DNA from: Tilletiopsis washingtonensis
Taxonomy: Eukaryota > Basidiomycota > Exobasidiomycetes > Entylomatales
Length of the DNA stretch: 64,000 nt
NCBI RefSeq assembly: GCF_003144115.1
Contig: NW_020312021.1
Location: 125,348-189,347 of the forward strand
Reading direction: 5' to 3'
In this document: positions 20,468 through 30,305 of the stretch, piece after piece
Position numbering within the stretch: position 1 is the stretch's first letter
Layout of the letters: each line of letters starts with the position of its first letter
The notes under the pieces: generated by a model
Told to the model about the DNA's origin: nothing
Database searches by the model: none
Seen by the model: only the letters and a program-made list of their open reading frames with translations
Position numbers and translations under genes: made by a program

Positions 20468-23400
20468 ATGGCGCCCCCACTGCTCCCGCTGCCAGGCACG
20501 CGCAACGACAGCAGCAGCAGCGCCATGCCGCGTGCATGGCGCAGGCGCCGCTTGCAGCGCACATGGTGCATGCTCTTGACGCTCGCGGCGCTCGTCACCC
20601 TGCTCTGGGTGCCGGGCTGGGCGGGGTGGAGGACGAGCGGTGAGTGAGGGGGTCGAGCGCACGGACAGGCTTGGCGGCGAGAAGGAGGAGCAAGGAGGCG
20701 CACAGAAGCGATGGCGTGGTAGAGCAAGGTGGACAAGCAGCTGCTGGTGAGGCGAGAGGGCTCTGGCTCCTGCTCAACCCCGGTCTCGCTGCGTCTCTCA
20801 GCGCAGGCAGCCTCACCGCTCGATGCAGCTGCTGGCATGCCGACTGAGCACTGACGCCGCTCCTGCTGCGCCGCACAGAGTGGCGCGATGCTCTCCAGCC
20901 TCAGCGCTGGATGACGCCTTTCCGCGGCGACTCTGCGCTCGACGCTGGGCCAGAGGTGCACGACTTCGATGTGCCACCTTCTGCTCCCGACCCACTCGAG
21001 GCAGCACCGCCAGCCCGGCCTTCGCCTCCCGGTCGACCGTCTCCTGGTCGACCTGCGCCAGGCGACAGCGAGGCAGGAAGCAGTCCGTTCGGCTCCGGCT
21101 TCGGCGGACGCATTGGGCACACTCGGCCCGCCGATGCCATTCTCGGCGCTCAGTTGCCTGTGGGCTACGAAGAGCCGCCCAGCGAGGCGTCGGATCGCCC
21201 CGTGCTCAACTCCTCGGCTTTCCCCGCACAAGTAGCCTACATGAGTGCCTCGATGGCCATGGCGATCCAAGCCAACTCTGCCTCGCCCCGCCCTGCCGAT
21301 CCTCATCTGGGCGAGATTCCCGAACATCTGCTCGCCGTGCTCTCGGCGCCCCGCACCTTCACGCCACCTCCACGCCCGACCGATCAAGGATGGACGTCGA
21401 TCAAGCGCGTGGAGCCGAAATGGCTGAAGTGGAGAGATGGCAGTGACACGACGCGGGAGGATGCGATGCATCCCGAGCGCGTTGCGCTGGAGGATGATTG
21501 GCGCAAAGCGCCGTACAGTGGCTGGCAGCCGCCACTGAAGGAGCTTCGAGAGTTCCTCGACGGCAAGGCCGCGCCGCTGCCGAAAGTGCAGCATGCGTTT
21601 GAGGCGCCGCAGCGGCACAGTGGCAAGATGGGCGATGAGCAGAGGGAAGCGCTGATCAAGGAGAGACAGATACTCGTCAAGAATGCCTTTTTGCACGCGT
21701 GGGACGGCTACAAGGCGCTGGCTTGGGGACACGATGAGCTGAAGCCGGTCAGCCAGGAGCCGCATGACAACTTCAACGTGAGTGAGAAGGCGCGTGGGCA
21801 CGACGACGGCGGCGGCGCTCAGACGTGCTACCTGCAGGGCTGGGGAGCTACCATCGTCGATGCCCTCGACACACTGCTCGTCATGGATCTGCGCGAGGAC
21901 TACGACGTGGCGCGACAGCACGTGCGCGACATTGACTTTACCTTTCTCGGCGGCACCCGTTCGGCATACGGCACATCCGACGGCCGCGTGCCAGTGTTTG
22001 AGACGGTCATTCGCTATCTGGGCGGCCTGCTCTCGGCGCACGATCTGGCGGGCGATGAGCTGATGCTCGAGCGCGCCGAGGAGCTGGCGCAGTTGATCCT
22101 GCCGGCTTTCGAGACGTTCTCGGGCTTGCCTCAAGGCCGTCTACGCCTGGGTGCGCCCCCGCTGCGCTCGCAAGCGGGAGCGGTCGTGCTGGCAGAGGCC
22201 GGCAGCCATCTGTTGGAGTTCACGCGCCTCTGGCAGCTCACCGGCAACCGCACCTACTTCGACAAGGTGCAGCGTACGACGGACTGGCTTGATCGCAACA
22301 CGTCGCGCTCTGATGAGCGTCTGGGCACGTTGCTTCCAACGACGCTTTTCCCGGAGTCGAGACACATGTTCGGTGCGCAGCGATGATCAAGCAGACGCGT
22401 GTCATGCCCATGCTCACGTCGTCCACACAGGCACGTACTCGCTTGGTGGCATGGCCGACTCGTACTACGAGTACCTCATCAAGGAGCACCAGCTGCTCGG
22501 CGGCGCTCTGCAGTACGGCCGCATGTACGCCGAGGCGATGGACAGCACGCGGCGCTGGCTCATGCGCACCATCACGGGCGTGCCGGGTGCGCCGAGCCTC
22601 ATGACGATTGGCTCCAGCAACGGCAAATACTTGTGAGTGGGCAGCAACGATGCGCACTGCTGTATGAGAGTGCTTACACATGTCCTGCGTTGCAGCCAGC
22701 CGAAGCTGGAGCATCTGACGTGCTTCTGCGGCGGCATGCTCGGCCTTGGCGCACGGCTCCTGGACCGCGAGCGCGACCTGACCAGCGCACGACGTTTCAC
22801 CGAGACGTGCTGGTGGGCGTACAACGCCACAGCGACGGGCGTTGGGCCCGAAGAGCTCATGTTCTACTCGGACGCCGACGACGATCGCTTCGAGGTGACA
22901 TACGATGAAGACGGCGCCGCAAGTCGAGGCAAGGCAAAGGGCGCGCCGCTCGTTGGCGTGAGGAGCATGAATGGAGACTACAGGAATCGACCGGAGACGA
23001 TCGAGTCGGTGCTCTACATGTGGCGCCTCACGGGCGATCCGATCTGGCAGGTGCGTTGCGCCATGGGCGGATGTAGTGGCAATGCGCTGTGCTGATCACC
23101 CGTCCACAACAGGAGCGCGGCTGGCAGATGTTCGCCTCGTGGGTCACGCACTGCATGACCGACGTTGGCTTCTCGTCGTTGCACGACGTCATGCAGGTGC
23201 CGGCACAGCACACCGACTCGATGGAGTCGTACGCCTTTGCCGAGACATTCAAGTGCGTCTGGGGTGCTTGCGGATGCTGCTGGTGGACCCAGCGCTGACG
23301 TGCTTGCTGCACAGATACTACTACCTGCTCTTCTCGCCGCCCGACCTCATCTCCTTCGACGTGAGTGTGGAAGCGGCATCGTTCTCGCGTCTTCTCCTGG

Positions 23401-24249
23401 CTCACAGCGCCGCCCCAGGAATACGTCTTCACGACCGAGGCGCACCCTCTACTTCTCCCTCAAAACGGCGTCTGGGGCTCGCCCGGGCGCGGGCGACAGA
23501 CATTCTGGGATGCCTCTGCGTCGCACGAGCCCTCTCCCGGCTCCAAGGCCTACTCGGGCGGCGAAGGCGGCGTCGTCGGCGGCTTGACGCACGTGCAGAA
23601 GGTGGCGCTTCTGGCGATGCAGAAGCAACAAGCGGCGGACGAGGCGGCGCGGCAAGAGCGCAAGACGGCACAGGCTGCTTCGGCCGCGTTGCGAGCGGCC
23701 GAGGCAGCAAGCACGGCGGCGGCTGCCGGCCAGGCTGTCGTGGCGCGAGGCTTAGAGCTTGGTAATGACGGCGCGGCAGCCGTCAGCGCGGCGCTCCGAC
23801 GGCTGCTCAACTCGGCAGATCTCATTTGGCAAGGACGCGGCGCCGATGCACCAACTGCAACCGCAGCAGTCTCGCGCCAAGACGCAGGTACGCTTCACGG
23901 CTCGAGTCGCGCTGGACCGCCCCAATCTGCACTTGTCCCGGCGACGCTGCGCGAGGAGGAGCTGGACGAGCACGGCTTGCCATGGGGACATCCGCAGGGC
24001 AAAACTTCGCCGGAGCAGATGCGCCGCTTGCAAGAGGAGGTGCAGGCGGCTCAAGAGCGGGTGATCCGCGAGGCTCTCGAGAGACTGCAGCTGCTGCAGG
24101 CGGAGGGCACGGAGATTGCAGTCACGGAAGAGGGAGAGCTGGTGCTCGTGCGAGACGTGGGACTCGCCGAGCAGGAAGAGGAGGATGAGGCGCTCGTGGA
24201 TGAGGTGAGCGAGTACGCCGACGAGGAGGACGAGGACCACGACCCTTGA
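20468..24249 (+). CDS. Class I alpha-1,2-mannosidase (GH47) with long tails
   Basis: Trims mannose from N-glycans in the ER/Golgi. Exons 20468-20639, 20879-22372, 22431-22632, 22696-23050, 23113-23252, 23315-23360, 23419-24249 encode 1079 aa. Type II topology: Arg-rich cytosolic start, then one membrane helix at about residues 32-50 (TWCMLLTLAALVTLLWVPGW), then a Pro-rich stem of about 200 residues. Catalytic-domain landmarks are all present: LQGWGATIVDALDTLLVMDL; VFETVIRYLGG (general-acid Glu); MADSYYEYLIK (Asp); NRPETIESVLYMWRLTGD (base Glu); and FTTEAHP (calcium-binding Thr). The enzyme therefore looks active. After the domain there is an unusual extension of about 260 residues, Ala/Glu-rich and probably coiled, ending in a very acidic tail. 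The long tails make EDEM-like ER quality control possible, but an Mns1-type trimming enzyme is equally plausible. Confidence 0.9.
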
Positions 24250-24504
24250 ACGACCCGACGTGGACACGCATGTCCGACCCACCCCACTCAAATACCATCT
24301 GCATCGCTCCCTTCGCGCCCTGGTCGCGATCTTGTCTGATGAGCCGTCCAGCCAGGGTGCTGCTCGCGGATCACTGCAGTCACTTGGCTTGGGAGAGGCA
24401 AGAAGGAGCGCTGGCAATTATCAGCCACGGCAGATGCGCCGGACTGGGAGAGAGGGGATAGTGTAGCGAGATACAGGGGTCGGGAAGCCGCTCCGGCGTG
24501 CGCG

Positions 24505-26155
24505 CTACTTGGTGCGCTTGTACACCTGCTCGTCGCTCGCACATCAGCCTCTCAAGCGTCAAGCGTAAAGGAGGGAGGACCGGGCACGACTGACCTTCTC
24601 CAAGAAACTGCGGAACACCTCCCTCTTGAGGCCGTTCGATCCATCGTCCTTGGCGCCCACGTTCTCTGGCATGTCCATGATCATCTTCTCGATGCGCGCA
24701 TGGCTCTCCTTTTCATACTCCTTGAAGCGCTTCTCGACGTCGATGTTCTCGGCACGGAACACCGCCTTGACGCGCTCTTCGCTCTCGGCACTGCGCTGCC
24801 CGTAGTGGGCGTCCAGGACGGCGCGTTGCTCAGACGTGGCGTGTGCAAGGGCAACGTTGATGTTCCAGCTGCACTTGTTGTCCTGGATGTCCGTGCCGAC
24901 TGCGGAACGGAGAGCGACGCGAGGGAAAGCGAGGCAAAGCGAAGAGAAGAGAAGATCAGCACAAGCCCTTCCACAGCGCTCAACGTGCAGCTACGCACTC
25001 TTGCCGATAACCTCCGGTGCGCCATAGCAGTCCAAGTAGTCATCCTGCACCTGGAAGTACTCGCCGAGCGGCAGCAGAATGTCCAGCGCGCGCTTGTAGA
25101 GCGACTCGTCGTCCAGACCGGCCTAGGGATTCGCGGGAGGCGAAAAAGTTAGTATGTTTGCGACGCGCGTGCTAAAGCGAAGAGCGAGGACAGCATGCAG
25201 ACTGCGGCCCATATCAACCGAACTCGCGAACGAGCCTGTCTCCTGTACTCCTCCTCCGCTCCTCTCATCCTCTGCTCCCCCCTCTCTCCCTCTCGCTGTC
25301 CCTCATCATACAGCGTCCCCCATCGCCTCACTCACCATGCGCATAGCAAGCGCGACGGGCAGGTAGAAGCTGTAGAATGCCGTCTTGTACACGACGATGA
25401 GGTGGTGCCTTGGGCAAGCAAGGGAGCGTCAGCAGCAGCGATGCCAGTAACAGGAGAGCCACAGCGACGGCAGCGGCAGCCCTCGCTCCCCCTCCTTCGC
25501 AGCGGCGACTCACTTCTGCAGACTGAAGCGGCTCAGATCCACATCGTCCTCGGGCGCGGTGATTAGATCGATGAGCTGTCCCAGCTCCGTCTGGAACGTG
25601 ACGTCGTGGAAGAGCTCGAGGAGCAGGCCGTAGTAGGGGCGCGTGCGGAAGTGCGTCTTGAGCAGGTGGTAGATGGCGGCCTCGAGCATGAAGGCGTCGT
25701 TGATGGCAATGTTGCCCACGCCGGGCATGCGGTACCAGCACGGCTGCCCGCGGCGCGTGACGGAGGCATCCATCATGTCGTCTGCGACGAGAAAGTATGC
25801 TTGCAGCTGCGCCGTGCCCCAGCGTGGCCATCAGCATGGGCAACCCATCGCCTCGTCTTCGCTGCAGACGCACCAGCTCGACACACCACCCGAGCACAGC
25901 AGCATCCCTGTATTCCTCCTCGCTCAGCTCTCTCGTCCGCTTGCCCTGCGCATCCGTGCACAGGATGATGTCGACCGTGTCGACGACGGAGAGGCCGCGG
26001 TTGAGCTTGCCGCCGGGCGTGTTGTGCGCCAGCGAGCGCTCGTACCACTCGATGGCGGGCGCCGGCATGCCCTCGGAGCGCAGATAGTCGAGCAGCTCGG
26101 CGGAGAGGGCGGGAAAGACGGCGAGGAAGCGCTCGCGCGGCGAGGAGGAGGGCAT
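24505..26155 (-). CDS. ERG20: Farnesyl-diphosphate synthase
   Basis: Condenses isopentenyl diphosphate with dimethylallyl and geranyl diphosphate to make farnesyl diphosphate for sterols, dolichol, ubiquinone and prenylated proteins. Exons 25874-26155, 25514-25806, 25336-25408, 24999-25122, 24595-24899, 24505-24525 give 365 aa, the normal size. The first Asp-rich motif DDMMD is at residues 103-107, within [20 protein letters not shown]. The second, DDYLD, is at 243-247, preceded by [10 protein letters not shown] and followed by [20 protein letters not shown]. The C-terminus VYKRTK comes from a 21-nt last exon, the usual basic end of eukaryotic FPP synthases. Start: the first ATG of the frame, 3 residues before the Ser-Pro-Arg-Glu-Arg helix. 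It shares a 246-bp divergent promoter with the small mitochondrial-type gene. Confidence 0.96.
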
Positions 26156-26401
26156 GGTGACGAAAGTATGGGGGGATGTGGGGGGGAGAGGGCGAGAGGG
26201 CGATCCTCTGGAAGATCCGACGCGCCCCGCTCGCCCCACGCCGGCGCGCATCAGGCAAGGCTGCCCCAGCCTGGCGTCACAGGCAGCGCGCCACGTGACG
26301 CGCTTCGCGGCGGCCGTGCACGACGGCTTCTGCCGCTGCCTTGCCTCGCCGCCCGCTTCCTTCCTCTCCACACTCGCCTCAAGCCGTCAAGCGCAGCAGC
26401 C

Positions 26402-26770
26402 ATGTCCTCCTCTCTCCTCTCGCGCTCTCTGCGCTCATCCGTCACGCCGCAGCGTCTCCTTCGCTTCTCCAGCAGCGCCCCTGCTCCCCCGCCGCCTCCC
26501 GCCCCCTCCGCCCGCCCGCCGCCCAACAGGCACGTCCGCTTCTACCGCGACATCCTGCCGCCCATGGTGCGCGTGCTGGCGTACGGCAGTGCCGTCTACT
26601 TTGCCGCACATCTCGCATGGACGCTGCTCGACGGGCGCGAGCAGCGCGCGCTGGAGAACGAGGTGCGCGAGCGCCTCGAGGGCGACGTCAGGCAGCGCAG
26701 AGAGGCGCTCACGCAGGAGGAGAAGGGGCAGGAGCACAAGGCAGGATGGATGGGCTGGTTCTCAAAGTAG
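26402..26770 (+). CDS. Small mitochondrial-type single-pass membrane protein, unknown
   Basis: A 122-aa intronless protein. The N-terminus (MSSSLLSRSLRSSVTPQRLL) is Arg/Ser-rich and free of acidic residues, like a mitochondrial presequence, followed by a proline-rich linker. One hydrophobic helix is predicted at about residues 55-75 (MVRVLAYGSAVYFAAHLAWTLL). The remainder is a charged helix (REQRALENEVRERLEGDV) ending in GWMGWFSK. The layout resembles small inner-membrane assembly factors of respiratory or ATP-synthase complexes, but no specific family is recognised. It is divergent from farnesyl-diphosphate synthase with 246 bp between starts. Confidence 0.72.
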   Translation: MSSSLLSRSLRSSVTPQRLLRFSSSAPAPPPPPAPSARPPPNRHVRFYRDILPPMVRVLAYGSAVYFAAHLAWTLLDGREQRALENEVRERLEGDVRQRREALTQEEKGQEHKAGWMGWFSK

Positions 26771-27407
26771 AGTTGTAGTCGCTCGATGGCCAGACTCGGC
26801 GTATGTTCGAGCAGTCTGCTCTGCCACTCGTCGGCGGCGCATCGGCATTCCGCTTCAAGACTGCTCCCGAGCTCCGCGTCACCTCTTTCTCCCTATACCC
26901 ATCCATCAGCTCGCACGCGCGCGCGCGCACCCACGACGTGCCGTAGCGCATCTGCCTGCTGAAGAGTCGCTGCGTCTTCAACACGGACACGTGCGACCAC
27001 ACGCAGCGCAAGACGGCGCAGCTCGTCATGGCAGCGTCCGCAGCGGCAGAGCTGGTGCGCATCCCGCTCTCATCGCTCGAGCGCAAAGCACGCCTTCGCG
27101 ATGCATCTCATGCGTCTGCACTCCGTCCGATCTGCGCTCTCGGCGAAGCGCATCACAGGCCGGCTACACGCGCTTCGCTCGCTCGTCTCGAGAGCGTCGG
27201 TTTCAGTCGTCATCAATGCCCACCTCACACGCCAGCTCGCGGCGAGAGAAAGTGTCACAGAGAGCGTGGTCGTAGAGGAGGAAAGGCGAGTGGAAAGAGA
27301 CGAGCAGGGACGGGTCGTGAGAGCGTCATGAAAGGGAGACGGTGGCCGCGATGCTTTGATGAGCGCAGAGAAGGAGAGAGAGAGAGACCGTGTGTGCATG
27401 GCCGTCG
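26771..27407. other. Convergent intergenic region with possible coding traces
   Basis: Lies between the 3' ends of a plus- and a minus-strand gene. Parts of the plus strand read like protein (an ATG frame from 26,803, a frame through 26,948-27,075, and a 76-codon ORF at 27,101-27,331), but they are in different frames and no consensus intron joins them. A GC alternation (GCGCGCGCGC) lies near 26,930. Confidence 0.4.
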
Positions 27408-28117
27408 TCACGTCTTGCGAAACAGCGCACGTCCACGTCCTTGCATCTTCTGCATCTGCGTCGGAGCCTCGAAGAGCGCCCACTTCAGCTCCGTCTCTCC
27501 CTTCGAGACACGCTCTCCTTCAAACGCCACTGCGGCGGCACGACTCGACTCAGCATGCGCTCAAGGCTGCGGCCGCATAGGAGATGAATCGAACTCACCG
27601 CCGCTGTCGCCCGCACGCGCACGTTCCGGACTCAGAGAAGGACTGCGCCCTGCTTCCTCCCAGCCGGCCGAGCTCAACAGCGGCTTGATGCTCGAGTTGG
27701 GCGAGGGAGACGTGCCATGCAGCGCCAAGTGGTACTTCATGCCGCCCTCGAGTTGCAGGAGGATCGTGGTGCGGTCCTGTTTGAGTGAGAGCGACAAGGA
27801 TCAGCTGCTCTGCACGTGAGGCAGAAGAGAAGACGCGCACGTACCTCGAGCAGCATGGCGCGAAAGCAAGCCATCTGCGTCTTCTCCTCGATGCGCTTCA
27901 CTACCTCACGCACCTCCTTGGCCTCACAGCCCGCATTCGCCAGCGCCGCTTGAGCCTCTTGCTGCGCCTCGGCATCGCTGCCGGCAGGCGCCGTGAGAAG
28001 CGAGAGCAGATCAACGCCCTGAAGCGTGGGGTTGTTAAGGAAAGAAGGACGATGGGGAGGCAGAGGAGTGGGCGTGGGCGGAGGGACGTAGAAGGAGATG
28101 GAGAGCGGAACGGACAT
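27408..28117 (-). CDS. Unknown conserved-looking 190-aa protein
   Basis: Exons 27845-28117, 27599-27776, 27408-27529 give 190 aa; the frame closes and all introns have consensus ends. It starts MSVPLSISFYVPPPTPTPLP, with a proline-rich lead, then an acidic-amphipathic helical part (VREVVKRIEEKTQMACFRAM) that runs across intron 1 into LLEDRTTILLQLEGGMKYHL. The last exon reads VAFEGERVSKGETELKWALF and ends basic (GRGRALFRKT). No signal peptide or membrane helix. I do not recognise the family. The helical middle and absence of catalytic motifs would fit a structural subunit of a complex, which is only a guess. It is convergent with the mitochondrial-type gene. Confidence 0.65.
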
Positions 28118-28975
28118 GGCTTGGCGTGTCGAGAAGGTGAAGAGAGATGGTGGTGGTGGTGAGCAAGAGACGAGCGAGGCGAGCGAGATGTCAAGAGGAG
28201 GAGCGAGGGCAAGGCGCTGAAGGCGTGGGCTTATCGCGGCCGAGGCCGAGTGTGGGGAAGCGCACTGCGCCACGCGTGCACGAGGGGGCACGCCGCCGCT
28301 TGCTCTCCAAGCGCCGCAGCTCGCACCGGCTGTCCCGTTCAGGAGCTGGTCCGAGCGTCTTCCCAGAGCAGCAGGTCGGCGTTGCGGTACATCGTTGCCG
28401 GTGGGGCACAGCTGTTCCGCGCTGCGGCCCTGCGCTGCAGCTGCAGCGCTGCCTTGATGGACGCCGCAGCGCGCGTTAAGGTGGGCGTTCCCACGCGCAG
28501 CAACACACCCCGCGGGTGCCGCGGCCGCGAGCCGGGGCCTTTGCCGCGTTGCGCGTGCTCGTGGGCAGGGCCAGGTCCCCGCCCGCAGCAAGGCATGGCG
28601 CTGCGCTCGGGACGCCTTTGCTTCTGTCTGCCTCTGTGACCTCGGTGCTGCGTGCCAGCATGGGACGCAGTCGCAGCTCAGCACGCTGCGAGCAATCTGC
28701 TCGGCGCGCACGAGCAGCGCAGCCTCTGCAGTGCGCAGCGAGCTCTTGAGACGGGCGCCAGCATCGCGACGCTCGCCTCAGCCCAGTCTCCGTCTCTTGT
28801 CTCTGAGCAGACGCAGCGCCGCATGCTTCGCTGCTTTCTCCTCCTGACACTGTCGTGCATCGCGCGCCGGAGACGAGCGAGGCGCTGGGCGAACCGGCTC
28901 ACCTCGGCTCTCACTCTCCCACGTGGCGCTCACTCACGCACGGCCTGGCACTCCTCTTGCGTCTGGCAAGCCCAT
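28118..28975. other. Intergenic: promoter of 190-aa gene and 3' side of EFM5-type gene
   Basis: An 858-bp gap between two minus-strand genes. Both edges are CT-rich on the sense strand. No coding signal or repeat that I can defend. Confidence 0.5.
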
Positions 28976-30017
28976 CTATTGCCTCGTTCCCCACTCCTCG
29001 GCGCCCTGCCAGCTGGCCCAGGCGCCAAAGTCGTTCGCCAGGCCGCCGGCATGCTCGACGCTGAGCTGCGTGTCTCGCAGCTGCACGCCCGCCACCTCCT
29101 TGTACACGCGCTTCGCCGTGTCCGACACACTGCGGCCCGTCAGCAGCAGCATGCGTCCGTGCGGCGCCAGCAGCGCCTGCACGCTCTGCGCCACCTTGCG
29201 GCACGTCGCCTGCATGTGCGGCGGCGTGAGCTCGTGCAGCGCGTGGCATGCTGCGTCCAACGCACCTCATTCAGAAACGGCGGATCGACGACCATGAAGT
29301 CCACCTTGCCCTTCAGACCCTCAGGCAGCGCAAGCGGCTCGTCGAGGTCATACCGCACGAACTCCTGCTCCGACAGCAGCGCAAAGCGCGTGTCGTACTC
29401 GAGCAGGTACGTGTTGCCGCGGTCGTATGCATGCTGAAAGCCCACGTAGGCCGTCGGACAGGAGATGAAGGCCAGCGTCGCGTCCGACGAGGAGAGCTGG
29501 GCGTGCACGAGAGAGGCGAGATGCGAGGAGAAGGAGGCCGAATACCTGGCCAGTGTAGCGATCAGTCTCGGGTCCCTCTCAGGCGGCTGTAGACACTCGG
29601 CAGTGCCCACATGCCCCCACTCCCCTCCTCGTCCCCGTCCCCTCTCATCGCTCTTAGCGCTTCGCCTTGTGAGCCTTCAACTCACCAGAACTGCGACAAC
29701 TGCCAACTCTCGCCAAAGTCGCGTCTGAACTCATCGACACTCATCCGCTGCGCCTCTCCCACCGGCTTCACCTCGTTCTCTCCCTCTCCATCTCTCGGCG
29801 CCAATGTTGCGCCTTGGGCCTCTCTTCTCCTCCTCTCCGCCTGCTCTTCCAGGCGGCGAAAGCGCTCCGTCTCCTCGGCCTTCTGCTCTTGGAACTGGCC
29901 CAGGAGCGCAAGTGTGGCGCTGGACAGCTCGAGCGGCGAAGAGGAGGTGCTGTCGACGCTGCGAAGGGAATGAGGCCGCGGGGAGGAAGGCCCGGGGATG
30001 GATTGAGGTGAGGCCAT
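28976..30017 (-). CDS. EFM5: EFM5-type protein-lysine N-methyltransferase (eEF1A)
   Basis: Member of the N6AMT2/EFM5 family, which methylates a lysine of translation elongation factor eEF1A using S-adenosylmethionine. Exons 29686-30017, 29266-29545, 28976-29209 encode 281 aa. An N-terminal Ser/Pro and coiled-coil part is followed by the family marker QLSQFWYSASFS, which spans intron 1. The catalytic DPPF-type motif is seen in VDFMVVDPPFLNE, at the end of exon 2. Exon 3 continues ATCRKVAQSVQALLAPHGRMLLLTG and GLANDFGAWASW. The acceptor at 29,210-29,211 (56-nt intron) was chosen because a nearer GT-AG pair would leave only 15 nt. The 100-residue N-terminal extension is longer than in the yeast enzyme. 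Confidence 0.85.
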
Positions 30018-30305
30018 GGCTGCTGAGACGAGGGAGGTGAGAGCGTCAAGGAAACGCGCTGCGAGAAGGGGACTCTCGGCAGAATCGAGAGCAAGTACAT
30101 CACGTGACCATGCTCCGCACCTCCTCCACACGACGGTGAGTACAAGGTCATGCTTCCTCGCGATGGTGACAGGTGTGCGTTGCAAGACGGACAGTACAGA
30201 TGAATGTGAGCGGGCAGGCAGCGAGTGAGCGGATGTGAGAATGTCAGCACGTATGGGTGAGGCAGGCAGCGCGATATGTGCGGAGGGCGCCGCTGCAGCC
30301 GTCGA

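Noticed and set aside
20362-22134. A 590-codon minus-strand frame opposite the GH47 gene
   Set aside because: The plus strand carries all GH47 motifs in order with consensus introns; the reverse frame has none.
29250-29265. A 15-nt GT-AG intron in the EFM5-type gene
   Set aside because: Too short to splice. The 56-nt alternative gives a join that aligns with the family after the DPPF motif.
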